Shown here in pieces: positions 33,958 to 42,035 of a DNA stretch of 64,000 bases. Below the pieces are notes generated by a model. That model saw only the letters and a program-made list of their open reading frames with translations, made no database searches and had not been told where the DNA came from. This DNA comes from JAEUKA01 sp044228505. GTDB taxonomy: Bacteria > Myxococcota_A > Polyangia > Palsa-1104 > JAEUJZ01. The stretch spans positions 1 through 64,000 of the forward strand of contig JBGAUT010000028.1 in NCBI GenBank assembly GCA_044228505.1. The letters run 5' to 3'. The first letter of the stretch is position 1, and each line of letters starts with the position of its first letter. The translations under genes and the position numbers were made by a program.

Positions 33958-34374
33958 ATGAAAGTCTCTGCGGATAAGGACACGCCGTTTTCCAGCCCAA
34001 GCGCGATCCTCGAGGATGTATCTGACGACCAGAGCCGCAACCTTCTATACGGCTTCATCCATGATTTTATGGGTAGCGAAGACCTCTACCTTGCAGCGCT
34101 GGACCGTGCCGAGGCAGGGACACCAGAGCTGAACTGGGCCAATAACTACGTAAATGCGAAAATGTATCCCGATGGGCAGGTGGTGATTGAACAGCTCGAG
34201 TACCTGCTCGAAGACTCCCAGAAGGACAACCCGCCGCAGACGGTGATTACCATTGCCGAGGCGCGCAAGCTCATCCTCGATTGGATCGAGGCACGGGATC
34301 AGTGGTACGCGGAGCGCGAGGCGACGCAGTCACACACATCCGACGATTCGTCAAACGGTTCTCGTCGCTGTTAG
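33958..34374 (+). CDS. Probable EndoU immunity protein
   Basis: 138 residues, acidic and mostly helical, with no signal peptide or membrane segment. The sequence has Y-G-F-I-H-D-F-M-G-S-E-D-L-Y and E-A-R-K-L-I-L-D-W-I-E-A-R-D. GAGGGG lies eight bases before the ATG. The cytoplasmic, acidic, small nature and position right after a toxin domain fit an immunity protein (inference from context). It is intact although its toxin partner lacks a start, as commonly seen for orphan cassettes. Confidence 0.6.
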   Translation: MKVSADKDTPFSSPSAILEDVSDDQSRNLLYGFIHDFMGSEDLYLAALDRAEAGTPELNWANNYVNAKMYPDGQVVIEQLEYLLEDSQKDNPPQTVITIAEARKLILDWIEARDQWYAEREATQSHTSDDSSNGSRRC

Positions 34375-34488
34375 CGAGTTCAGCCGTATCAAGCGCGGCG
34401 TCTCGCAACGACATTCCCCCGTTCCCAAGCGATTCCTCGCCACAAAAAAACCGCAGCTATTGCGGGCGGTTGGCGGACTGGACTGGAC

Positions 34489-34499
34489 CACGGTGAACA
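34489..34499. repeat. 11-bp direct repeat, right copy of 2.2-kb insertion
   Basis: Identical to 32270-32280. It marks the point where the N-terminal kinase piece stops at G-I-V-H-R and insert sequence begins. Confidence 0.75.
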
Positions 34500-35020
34500 A
34501 TTCCCTTTTTGTGAACCTCGGCGAGTCCGCAGGCGACTTGGGCGGCGAGGAAGCACATTCGGGCGGGCGGGATCGGGCCTTGCTCGATTAGTTCGGCGAG
34601 GGTCTGCCCGACCAGAAACTCCATGACCAAGAACGGCTGATTGGTGCTCAGGACGCCGAAGTCGACGACATCGACGATGTTGCGGTGCCGGACCTGAACC
34701 GCCAGCTTGGCTTCCAGGAGAAATCGCTTCCGCGCTTCCTCGTCCTGAGGCTGGAGCATGACCTTGAACGCGAGCGGCTTGTCGAGGACGGTATGCGTGG
34801 CCTTGTAGACCATGCCCATGCCGCCCTTCGACAGCATCTTGTCGATGCGATAGCGATCATCGATCACCGCGCCATCGAGCCCGTCCTCCGCTTTGGCCGT
34901 AGAGCCACCGAGCGGGCAGACGTGTCCGGCGCTTTGAAGGTAGGCCGTGCCACATACCGCACAGGTGCGGGAAATGGACTTGGTTGCGCCAGTCAACGTA
35001 GAAGACAAACCGCTCCCCAA
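34489..35020 (-). pseudogene. Ser/Thr protein kinase, N-terminal fragment (piece 1 of 3)
   Basis: 177 kinase-derived residues. A short zinc-ribbon-like region (C20, C23, H33, C35) precedes the small lobe, with the G-loop S-K-G-G-M-G-M-V-Y (64-72), the ATP-anchoring Lys in A-F-K-V (K86) and the alpha-C Glu near 103. The frame ends at H-K-K-G-I-V-H-R, right before the catalytic Asp. It then continues ten codons into the insert to a stop at 34457. The start is probably the TTG at 35020, with AGGA upstream and an in-frame stop before it. If both insertions were removed the gene would be 490 codons, of which this is the first part. Confidence 0.88.
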
Positions 35021-35096
35021 CTCGCAGTCTTCCTATTAGGTTAAATCGGCGTGATGGCTGCTGTCGATGCGTCGTATGCAGCGAATTGGCAGATAT

Positions 35097-36257
35097 TTAT
35101 CGGCGTTTCTTGGCAGCGGGCCGTTTTGCAGCGGCCCGAGCGGGCTCTGGACCTGTCTTGATGTGCGATTGAGTGGGGGCATGTACCGGCACCGGCTGCG
35201 AGGTGTGTGACAGCCTCTGCTCCTGCTCGGCCAGTACCGGATCAATCAGTGCGACCCCGCGTAGGTCTGCGCTGATGTTCATGGCGATGTAGAGCGCGGG
35301 GAAGGACAAGAACAGGCCCACCAGCCCAAAGGCGTGCTCAAACAGCACCAGGGACACAATCAGCACAAACGAGGGCAAGTTGACGTGCCGTGCGGCGAGC
35401 CGCGGGTTTAGGACGTAGGCCTCGACCTTGTGCAGGACAAACGTGCTCGCGACAAACACTCCGACCGCGATGGGGCCTTTGTAGACATAGGCTGCGACGA
35501 TCAGCACCACGCCCGAAACCAAGTTTCCGACCACCGGCACCAGCGATGACAAGAACAGCAGCAGCGAAAATCCGAGCAGGTGTGGCAGGCCCAGCACCAC
35601 CAAGATCGGCAGCGTGAACACCGTATTGACGATCGCGACCACGAACTGGAGCGTGATCGTGATCACCACCGCCTCGCCCAGGAAACCAAAGTAGCGACGC
35701 AGCGCTCCGAGCACCGACTCGTGATCCAGCTCACCGAGCATCTCGTCGACCGGCTTGCGGTCGAGCAGATAGATAATCGCCAAGATGATCCCGAGCAATA
35801 GATGCAGCAGCATGCGTCCGGTCGCTCGCAGATACGTCATCGCCGGGGTCATCAGCTCGGGGATCTTGTCCTTCAGATCCTCGAAGTGAATCCACGGCGG
35901 CATGCGATGGAGCGCCTCGGACTGCAGCTCGTTCATCAGATCGGTCAGCGGGCGACCCGATCGGATGGCCATCAGCTCAGCGTAGTAGCGCGTCCCAACG
36001 TGGAACATCAGCCAGCCGAGCAAGATCAGCCCAACGACCAGCAGAAGCAGGCAGATAAGGACGCCGGTTCGCTCGCTGCGACGCAGCGCTTTGCCGAGAA
36101 TCCCGCCCAGGGCACCCAGCCCTCGGGCCAGGACGACCAGCGTTACACCCGCCAGCGCCAAGTGCCGAAACCCAACGATCAGCCCCAAAAACAGGGCCAG
36201 AGCAAACAGCCGTCGATAGATCGGAATCCGACTTAGGCGCGAGAAGGTGTCATGCAT
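35097..36257 (-). CDS. AI-2E family (PerM-type) permease
   Basis: 386 residues with about eight membrane segments and the typical pattern of the AI-2E/UPF0118 family, including the S-L-V-P-V-V-G-N-L-V-S-G-V segment and the C-terminal F-L-S-F-P-A-L-Y. A Pro/Ala/Lys-rich cytoplasmic tail ends K-K-R-R. The family includes exporters of autoinducer 2 and sodium-proton antiporters; the substrate here is unknown. The start overlaps the end of the upstream gene by 8 bases, so the two are co-transcribed. Confidence 0.83.
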   Translation of the reverse strand: MHDTFSRLSRIPIYRRLFALALFLGLIVGFRHLALAGVTLVVLARGLGALGGILGKALRRSERTGVLICLLLLVVGLILLGWLMFHVGTRYYAELMAIRSGRPLTDLMNELQSEALHRMPPWIHFEDLKDKIPELMTPAMTYLRATGRMLLHLLLGIILAIIYLLDRKPVDEMLGELDHESVLGALRRYFGFLGEAVVITITLQFVVAIVNTVFTLPILVVLGLPHLLGFSLLLFLSSLVPVVGNLVSGVVLIVAAYVYKGPIAVGVFVASTFVLHKVEAYVLNPRLAARHVNLPSFVLIVSLVLFEHAFGLVGLFLSFPALYIAMNISADLRGVALIDPVLAEQEQRLSHTSQPVPVHAPTQSHIKTGPEPARAAAKRPAAKKRR

Positions 36258-37224
36258 TCGCTCTTTCCACGTCGCTGGCGTCGATCTTTATCACCATCTT
36301 GCCGACGATGACCTTGAGCTGGCCCTTGGCATCGACTTCTGCCACGGCCCCATCTTTTCCTGCCAGCATACCGCGAACAATGCGCACCCGATCGCCCTTG
36401 TGGAGTCCTCGCTGGCGACGCACGGCCTTTTCTTTGTCGAGCACCTTGGCCATCGAAACAAAGTCGTTGTCGCGAGTCCAGACGATGAATCGGTAGATCG
36501 GCAACAGCAGATCGAGCTGGGCTTTCACCCAAGCGGCCTGCTCGTCAGCGGAAAGCTCCGTAAAGCGCGCAGCAGGAATGCTCTTGCCGATCGCGAACAT
36601 GTGGACGGGCTGGCCCGGAATCGTGAATCCGCCGCTGGTTCCGCTCTGCGGTGGCAGCGCGCTGATGATCTCAGCGAGCTGCTCGATGGCAAAGTCTGGC
36701 CCTAGCGCGGTCTGATCCGGCAACACACCGATCGTGAAGCCCTCGGGAAGCTCGTGCAGTAGACCCAGCAGCCGCTCGGCTTCGTAGTGCTCATTGAGCT
36801 TGTGCTCGAGGTTTTGCCGATCGACGCTCGCATCAGGGTGGATCTTCAGCACCACATCGAGTGACTCGTGCACAACGGTCACTCCCAAGAACAGGTGGTT
36901 GCGCTGCGGCGTTGGATCATCAAGCAGCGTCGAAATCGGCTTCTGTCGATCGATGAAACCGTCGAGCTGTTTGCGCGCTGCTTCGTTGCGCGAAAAATAG
37001 ATGCTCTGGCTGTCGACCTGCTTGTGATTCCACACCGCAGGATGTTCAACCGAGGCCTCAAGGAACAGCGGTGCTCCATCCGGGCCAAGCAAGTGGCCAG
37101 CACAGCCATGGCCGAGCGCCAGCAGTTTTTGCCTCACCTCGAGGCGCTCACGGTTGTAGACGTTCGATTTCCACTTGCGTGCCTCATAACACGCAAAGTC
37201 ACTCTGGGTCAGCCCGACGAACAT
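36250..37224 (-). CDS. Hypothetical protein with C-terminal KOW-like domain
   Basis: 324 residues. The first 240 have no recognised domain. The C-terminus (about 275-315: L-H-K-G-D-R-V-R-I-V-R-G-M-L-A-G-K-D-G) looks like a KOW motif, as found in NusG and ribosomal proteins, so RNA or nucleoprotein binding is possible. No signal peptide or membrane segment is seen. It is translationally coupled to the AI-2E permease. The function is unknown. Confidence 0.6.
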   Translation of the reverse strand: MFVGLTQSDFACYEARKWKSNVYNRERLEVRQKLLALGHGCAGHLLGPDGAPLFLEASVEHPAVWNHKQVDSQSIYFSRNEAARKQLDGFIDRQKPISTLLDDPTPQRNHLFLGVTVVHESLDVVLKIHPDASVDRQNLEHKLNEHYEAERLLGLLHELPEGFTIGVLPDQTALGPDFAIEQLAEIISALPPQSGTSGGFTIPGQPVHMFAIGKSIPAARFTELSADEQAAWVKAQLDLLLPIYRFIVWTRDNDFVSMAKVLDKEKAVRRQRGLHKGDRVRIVRGMLAGKDGAVAEVDAKGQLKVIVGKMVIKIDASDVERANA

Positions 37225-37269
37225 AGCGCGGAGTATGGGGTTTGCCGGTGGGATGTGTCAACGCCGTGA

Positions 37270-37713
37270 CTATCGGCAGCTTGCACACAACGTGCTCGCG
37301 GAGCCGCACTCGCGCTCGGCATTTTTGCAGCTACGCTGGCTCGGTTCGTCGGCGATTTGTTCGGCCAACTCGCAGATGCGGCGTGAGTAACCACAAATCG
37401 CTTGGGCCGCCAGGCACGCGCCATCGCAACGAGAAGACGGTGCCGATTGGGCAGCGGTCGCAGAGATCGACGGGACGGAATCGGGCGATGCCGGGGCAGC
37501 AGCGACCGTCGGTAGCTGACTGCGACGAGCCGACAAACTGCTTTCCAACTTGCCAATCTCTGTTCGGGCAGACTCCATGGCAGCACCGGATTGCGGCTGA
37601 TGGGCGCATCCAATTTGCGTGCTGGTGAGCGCGTAGACCAACAGCCCCACCGTGACCGTCCACCAAGTCGTGGCTGGTTTCATCGTCAAAGGTACGCTAG
37701 ACAGAAGCTTCAT
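37270..37713 (-). CDS. Cys-rich lipoprotein (last gene of ECF operon)
   Basis: 147 residues. The lipoprotein signal ends at I-G-C (about 36). A Ser/Ala/Pro-rich linker leads to a C-terminal part with eight Cys (C-D-G-A-C, I-C-G-Y, I-C-E-L, S-C-K-N, E-C-G-S, L-C-A-S-C). The ATG lies 4 bases after the stop of the upstream gene. The Cys pattern suggests disulfides or metal binding. No family is recognised. Confidence 0.6.
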   Translation of the reverse strand: MKLLSSVPLTMKPATTWWTVTVGLLVYALTSTQIGCAHQPQSGAAMESARTEIGKLESSLSARRSQLPTVAAAPASPDSVPSISATAAQSAPSSRCDGACLAAQAICGYSRRICELAEQIADEPSQRSCKNAERECGSASTLCASCR

Positions 37714-37717
37714 CGCC

Positions 37718-38266
37718 TCAGTGCTCCTCGGGAAGATCGGGTAGCGAGAGCAGGGTTCGCTGTAGGTGTCTGTCGATCGCAATGGCTCGCTCATGGGCTC
37801 GCAGTTCCTCTCGCTGCGCTTCTTTCTTCGCGGCGGGATCGCTCAGGCGCTTGGCTCGTGCTTTGTAGACATCAGCCGCTACCGATTCCAAGTGGGCCCT
37901 GAAAAAGCTGTCATGGGTCGCCAGTTTGCGCCCCGCTTCGATCTGCGCCAGCGCTTGTCGTTCGGCGTCCTCGCCACCCTGCGAGAGCAGCAAGCGTGCG
38001 AGCCAGCCATGAGCGTCCAGCATCGCATATTCCCCTTCAGGACTGCCGGCCGGGAAGCGGATCGCCAACACCTCGCGGACATCATCGATCGCGGCTGCCA
38101 CTTCGCCATCGAGTAGGTGGAGATCGGCCCGACGGTGCAGCGCTCGCGCTTCGCCGAGTGGGAGCAGCAAAGACTCATCGGAGCGTGCAAATAGCTCGTC
38201 GCGATTGCAAGTCGTCACAAGGACTAGCAGGAGTAGCAGTCCTGCCCGGTTCGTCCGCTTCCTCAT
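37718..38266 (-). CDS. Hypothetical lipoprotein of ECF operon
   Basis: 182 residues. The signal is M-R-K-R-T-N-R-A-G-L-L-L-L-L-V-L-V with lipobox-like V-T-T-C. The rest is helical, perhaps TPR-like (L-H-R-R-A-D-L-H-L-L-D-G-E-V-A-A-A-I-D-D-V). The ATG at 38266 overlaps the stop of the upstream gene. Its product may be exported and sensed by the sigma system (inference). Confidence 0.6.
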   Translation of the reverse strand: MRKRTNRAGLLLLLVLVTTCNRDELFARSDESLLLPLGEARALHRRADLHLLDGEVAAAIDDVREVLAIRFPAGSPEGEYAMLDAHGWLARLLLSQGGEDAERQALAQIEAGRKLATHDSFFRAHLESVAADVYKARAKRLSDPAAKKEAQREELRAHERAIAIDRHLQRTLLSLPDLPEEH

Positions 38267-38898
38267 TGACCGCGCTCCCGGCCCGTCATCGCACTTTGGG
38301 ACTGCACTCGGTGGTGGCGGTTGACCAAACGGACGCCATTGCGCAGCCCCTGGGTTCGCCGTTGGTGAAGCCGCTCTTTCAGCATCGCGTCTAGTCTTGC
38401 CGTCGGAGATTCGCCACTCTGAAGCGATCGGCGGAGCAACCACGCAGTTTGATTGAACCCATTCACGGACGGAGACTGTCGGAGCTTGCTTCCCTGATCG
38501 AGTAGGCCCCACGCAAACAGTAGCAGGACCGCTGCCGCGAGGAGCAGGCCGCCAGTTCCGGTAATCGATCGACCGATCTGACGAAGCGTGGAGCTTCGCT
38601 GCTCCGCTTGCGATCGTTTGGCCATCACCGCTTCACGGGCTGCGCGAGCGATGCCACGGGCTCGGAGTTCGCCCAGCGACTCGAGCTCCGTTGGAAAGCG
38701 CAGATGCGCGGCCAGCCATCGGGACTCAGGGTCTCGGCGGCTCAGTGGACGAAGTGGATCGTGATCGCTGCTTTCTTCCGTTTCGCGTAGCGACTCTCGC
38801 AAGGCTTGAGCAGCACGAATCTCATCGCTACGTGGTGGGGCATCGGGATCATCAAGCGCCACGTGGGGCTCGACGGTTTCTTCACGATCATCCAGCAT
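38263..38898 (-). CDS. Probable membrane anti-sigma factor
   Basis: 211 residues. An acidic N-terminal cytoplasmic region is followed by a single membrane helix at about 120-140 (G-G-L-L-L-A-A-A-V-L-L-L-F-A-W-G-L-L) and a periplasmic domain. The position directly after an ECF sigma gene and this topology fit an anti-sigma factor, although no zinc-binding ASD motif is visible. The ATG at 38898 has GGAGAG five bases upstream; the ATG at 38910 is an alternative. The start overlaps the end of the sigma gene. Confidence 0.6.
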   Translation of the reverse strand: MLDDREETVEPHVALDDPDAPPRSDEIRAAQALRESLRETEESSDHDPLRPLSRRDPESRWLAAHLRFPTELESLGELRARGIARAAREAVMAKRSQAEQRSSTLRQIGRSITGTGGLLLAAAVLLLFAWGLLDQGSKLRQSPSVNGFNQTAWLLRRSLQSGESPTARLDAMLKERLHQRRTQGLRNGVRLVNRHHRVQSQSAMTGRERGQ

Positions 38899-39502
38899 CG
38901 GGCTCTCCATACGCCTTTCGGAAGGCTCGGACTGCGCGTAGCAGCAGCACATCAAACGTCTCGACAGAAACCCCGAGGGCGGCGGCACAAGTGGTCCGTG
39001 ACTTCTCTTCACACAACCGGAGCCGGATCACCGTCGCGTAGCGCGCATGCAAACCGCTAAGAACATCTTCAATTCGGCGGTGGGCGATCTGCCGTTCTTC
39101 TGCGGCGGACAGGAGCAGCGGTGCGGTTGCTTCCTCGGTTTCAGCTAGTTCTGCCTTAAGGGACTGACAGAGCCGTTTGCGCCGTCCCTGAGCGCGATGG
39201 AAGTCGATCACCTTGTTCCAGGCGATCTGCCGCAGCCAGTGATAAATGCTGCGCTGCTGAAATGTGTACGTCGAGATTCGCTCGAGCGCTGTCACGAACG
39301 TGTCCTTCAGAATGTCTTCAGCTTGGGCGCGATCTCCGACGCGACCCAGGATGCCCATGAACAACGCCTCGGCGTGCGAGCCAAGGATCGGTTCCAGTGC
39401 CGCCAGATCGCCGGCTTGGGCTTTCTCGATGGCGCGCTTCTCCCGCTGCAGCAGGGCGCTCCTCTCGATCGAGTCGTCCGGGCCTGTCCGGTCAGGGTGC
39501 AC
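38888..39502 (-). CDS. ECF-type RNA polymerase sigma factor
   Basis: 204 residues. Region 2 (about 25-100) includes D-I-L-K-D-T-F-V-T-A-L and W-L-R-Q-I-A-W-N-K-V-I-D-F-H-R. Region 4 (about 135-195) includes a helix-turn-helix around A-A-A-L-G-V-S-V-E-T-F-D. It directs transcription of a stress or envelope regulon, probably including its own operon of four genes (38888 down to 37270). The start is GTG at 39502 with GGAG ten bases upstream. Confidence 0.9.
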   Translation of the reverse strand: MHPDRTGPDDSIERSALLQREKRAIEKAQAGDLAALEPILGSHAEALFMGILGRVGDRAQAEDILKDTFVTALERISTYTFQQRSIYHWLRQIAWNKVIDFHRAQGRRKRLCQSLKAELAETEEATAPLLLSAAEERQIAHRRIEDVLSGLHARYATVIRLRLCEEKSRTTCAAALGVSVETFDVLLLRAVRAFRKAYGEPDAG

Positions 39503-39596
39503 GAGCTTGTTTCTCCGTCTTAACGAACGAGCGAGACGGACCTTACAGTTGGGGCACGGCGTCGTACCCGACCTAAGCGTCCGAACAGGGGTCTTC

Positions 39597-40610
39597 TTAC
39601 TTGAGGGTCAGAGAGAAGGCCGCGACGGTCTTGCCACAGGTCTTACACTCGGGGAACTGAATCGACTGCATCTTGGCGAAGACGCATGCGGCAACCGGTG
39701 AACTCGTCGAGCCGTTGACTCGAACAGACGACACGGATCCAGTGCCCTTGACGATGAACTCCAGATCGATCTTCTTCGTCGTCGGACTTCGCGCCGCTTC
39801 TTCGCGTAAACAGCCCGAAAGCACCGAGAACTTGGACATCATCGTCTTCTGAATGTCGTCGGCGGAGAGCGTATCGCCACCGTCGTTAAAGTCGACATTC
39901 TGCGAGTCGTCGAATTGACCGTTCTTCGGTCCCACCTTCTTCTTTTTCTTCGGTGGAGGTGGTGGCATCGGCTGCATCGCGATCGACAACCCTTTGAGCG
40001 GGTCATCGGTAAACTGCGGGCCGGCCTTCGCGACCACCTGCGGCTTGGGCCTCGTAATCAGCCAGACGCCGATGCCAGAGCCCGCCACCACCACTGCCGC
40101 GAAGATGCCTGCGAGCATCTTGACGACAGCGCGGTTGTACTTGGCGCGTTCGGCCTCCTCTTTCATCTGGCGGTCGAGTTCCATGTGCTTGGCGGTCCAC
40201 TCGCGGGACATCTGGCCAAGCAGTGGATGATCGGCGACGCGCCGCTTGTCGTTCGTCTCCGTGTCTGTGATCGTGTGCTCAGCCGAGATCGAACCGCGCT
40301 CGATCTGCGCCTTCACGTCGCGCAGCGAGAATGGACCGTAGTCCATGCGGTCTTCCTTGGTGATGAGCCAACGCTCGTGCTCGTCGTCGATCGCCCCTGC
40401 GTTTCGCGGTGGAGGCAGCCCTGGCAAGTTACCCGCCGGACGCATTGCCGAGATCGAGCCGCTACCGCTGCCCTGCATGGGCGGTACCGCTCCACCCTGA
40501 GGGCCGCGTAGACCAGGCAACGCTGGCCCACTGGCTGGCCCATCGGCTGGCAGTGCGGACTCGGTGCCGCCTTCAGTTCCAGTCTCTTGCTTTGCCGAAG
40601 TGTCTGACAT
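39597..40610 (-). CDS. GYF_2-like/AgmX-PglI C-terminal domain membrane protein
   Basis: 337 residues. After a Pro/Gly-rich N-terminus comes a GYF_2-type domain (W-x-x-x-x-x-x-x-x-Y-G-P-F-S-L-R-D-V-K, about 45-95), a membrane helix near 135-160, the Pro/Lys run P-P-P-P-P-K-K-K-K-K and a C-terminal domain of the AgmX/PglI type, with G-C-L-R-E-E and F-P-E-C-K-T-C. This layout is known from gliding-motility associated proteins of myxobacteria, but a motility role is not shown. The ATG at 40610 is preferred over the upstream in-frame start at 40712. Confidence 0.72.
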   Translation of the reverse strand: MSDTSAKQETGTEGGTESALPADGPASGPALPGLRGPQGGAVPPMQGSGSGSISAMRPAGNLPGLPPPRNAGAIDDEHERWLITKEDRMDYGPFSLRDVKAQIERGSISAEHTITDTETNDKRRVADHPLLGQMSREWTAKHMELDRQMKEEAERAKYNRAVVKMLAGIFAAVVVAGSGIGVWLITRPKPQVVAKAGPQFTDDPLKGLSIAMQPMPPPPPKKKKKVGPKNGQFDDSQNVDFNDGGDTLSADDIQKTMMSKFSVLSGCLREEAARSPTTKKIDLEFIVKGTGSVSSVRVNGSTSSPVAACVFAKMQSIQFPECKTCGKTVAAFSLTLK

Positions 40611-40945
40611 GTCTCTCTGGTGGCGGCCACCCCGCTCCGTCGCCCGTTCGGTGCCGAGTTTGCCGCTCATCAATGACGGTCTGCTGCATGTCACTAAAGG
40701 GCCACCGCGCACCCTTCATGAGGCTCTCGGGCGGAGCGCCTCGCATCCATAGTACCGAGTCTTCACCGACCCGGTCAACGCCGCCCTTTCCACAACGCCA
40801 ACTGCGGGATGAGAGGCATGTTTTGCGACCACCACTACCCACGCGTCACTACAGCCGACCCCGATATCCGATTTTGAGCGTCGGTGTGGCGTAAGGAACG
40901 CTTGACACCCCGATCTTCGCGATGGTATGAGGCCGCCTGCGCTTT
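40611..40945. other. Intergenic region without a gene
   Basis: 335 bases lie between the AgmX-like gene and tRNA-Gln. I see no open frame, repeat or hairpin that stands out. The promoters of both genes must lie here. Confidence 0.5.
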
Positions 40946-41017
40946 TGGGGCGTCGACAAGCGGTAAGTCACGGGTCTTTGGAACCCGCATTCGTAGGTTC
41001 GAATCCTACCGCCCCAA
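40946..41017 (+). tRNA. tRNA-Gln (anticodon TTG)
   Basis: The acceptor stem TGGGGCG (40946-40952) pairs fully with CGCCCCA (41010-41016). The anticodon stem CGGGT/ACCCG encloses loop CTTTGGA, anticodon TTG. The T-arm GTAGG-TTCGAAT-CCTAC is intact. The 3' CCA is not encoded. It precedes prs by 70 bases and could be read from the same direction. Confidence 0.93.
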
Positions 41018-41087
41018 CTGTTTTACTAACTGCGGGCACTGCGGGCGTGGTGTTGGTGCGGATCGCTCGTGCCGGGAACCACATCTT

Positions 41088-42035
41088 ATGATCAAAGCCC
41101 TCAGCATCTTCTCTGGTAACGCGAATCGCGAGCTGTTCGAGTCGATCTGCAGCGTGATGGAGGTTTCGCCCGGCGCGTCCCTGGTGAGCAATTTCTCCGA
41201 CGGAGAAACCTTCGTAGAGATTCGAGAGAACGTCCGCAACGTCAACTGTTTCGTGGTCCAGCCGACGTGCTCGCCGGTCAATCAGAACTTGATGGAGCTT
41301 CTCATCATGATCGATGCGCTCAAGCGGGCATCGGCTGGCTCCATCGTCGCTGTCGTCCCTTACTACGGCTACGGTCGGCAGGATCGCAAGGTCAAGCCAC
41401 GGACGCCAATCTCCAGCAAGCTTGTCGCTGATCTGATTACCGCTGCGGGTGCCGATCGCTTGGTGTCGGTTGATCTGCACGCAGGCCAGATTCAGGGATT
41501 TTTCGATATTCCCGTCGACCACCTCTACGCAATGCCGGTCTTTATCGAGTATCTGCGCAATCGCGGACTGACCCGAGAAGAGACGGTGGTGATTTCGCCC
41601 GATGCAGGCGGCGTTGAGCGTGCCAGGGCCTTCGCCAAGCGGATTGAGTCGACCATGGCGATCATCGACAAGCGTCGTCCGCAGCCGAACGTGTCCGAGG
41701 TAATGAACATCATTGGCGACGTGAAGGGCAAGCATGCGGTGATCATCGACGATATGATCGATACGGCGGGCACAGTGACCCAGGCGGCCAAGGTCATCCT
41801 CGATCGCGGTGCCAAAAGTGTCCTCGCCTGTGTGACGCACGGCGTGCTGTCGGGCCCGGCAATTCAGCGAATCAATGACTCGGTGCTGTCGGATGTCATC
41901 ATCACCGACACGATTCCGCTGTCCGCTGCCGCACGAGCCTGTTCCAAGATTCAGGTGTTATCCGTCGCGAAGCTTCTCGCCGAGTCGATCAAGCGGATCC
42001 ATCACGGCGACTCGATTTCCAGCCTGTTCGTGTAG
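41088..42035 (+). CDS. prs: Ribose-phosphate pyrophosphokinase
   Basis: 315 residues, the usual class I length. It makes PRPP from ribose 5-phosphate and ATP for nucleotide, histidine and tryptophan synthesis. Features are the N-terminal G-N-A-N, F-S-D-G-E-T, the ATP-associated Y-Y-G-Y-G-R-Q-D-R-K, D-L-H-A-G-Q-I-Q-G-F-F, S-P-D-A-G-G-V-E-R and the PRPP-binding loop V-I-I-D-D-M-I-D-T-A-G-T. The start at 41088 matches the family; the frame stays open upstream through the tRNA, which is coincidental. Convergent with the VWA gene, with adjacent ends. Confidence 0.96.
   Translation: MIKALSIFSGNANRELFESICSVMEVSPGASLVSNFSDGETFVEIRENVRNVNCFVVQPTCSPVNQNLMELLIMIDALKRASAGSIVAVVPYYGYGRQDRKVKPRTPISSKLVADLITAAGADRLVSVDLHAGQIQGFFDIPVDHLYAMPVFIEYLRNRGLTREETVVISPDAGGVERARAFAKRIESTMAIIDKRRPQPNVSEVMNIIGDVKGKHAVIIDDMIDTAGTVTQAAKVILDRGAKSVLACVTHGVLSGPAIQRINDSVLSDVIITDTIPLSAAARACSKIQVLSVAKLLAESIKRIHHGDSISSLFV

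Larger units (their letters stand above)
32281..34488. mobile_element. 2.2-kb insert with EndoU toxin-immunity cassette
   Basis: 2,208 bases of non-kinase DNA plus one copy of an 11-bp repeat split the kinase gene within the H-R-D codons. Contents, left to right: about 200 bases without a gene, eight 42-bp repeats, a possible short secreted protein, an uncoded stretch, an EndoU nuclease domain and a probable immunity gene. No transposase or recombinase is visible and there are no clear terminal inverted repeats, so the insertion mechanism is unknown. Removing the segment restores G-I-V-H-R-D-L-K-P in frame. Confidence 0.7.

Noticed and set aside
32281..34488. The 2.2-kb insert as an intein or self-splicing intron in the kinase gene
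   Set aside because: The kinase frame hits stops at once on entering the insert, so it is not an intein. The kinase-sense ends do not match group II intron ends, and no reverse transcriptase or homing endonuclease is present.
40884..41087. N-terminal extension of the prs frame
   Set aside because: It runs through the tRNA-Gln gene, and the known Prs N-terminus begins at 41088.
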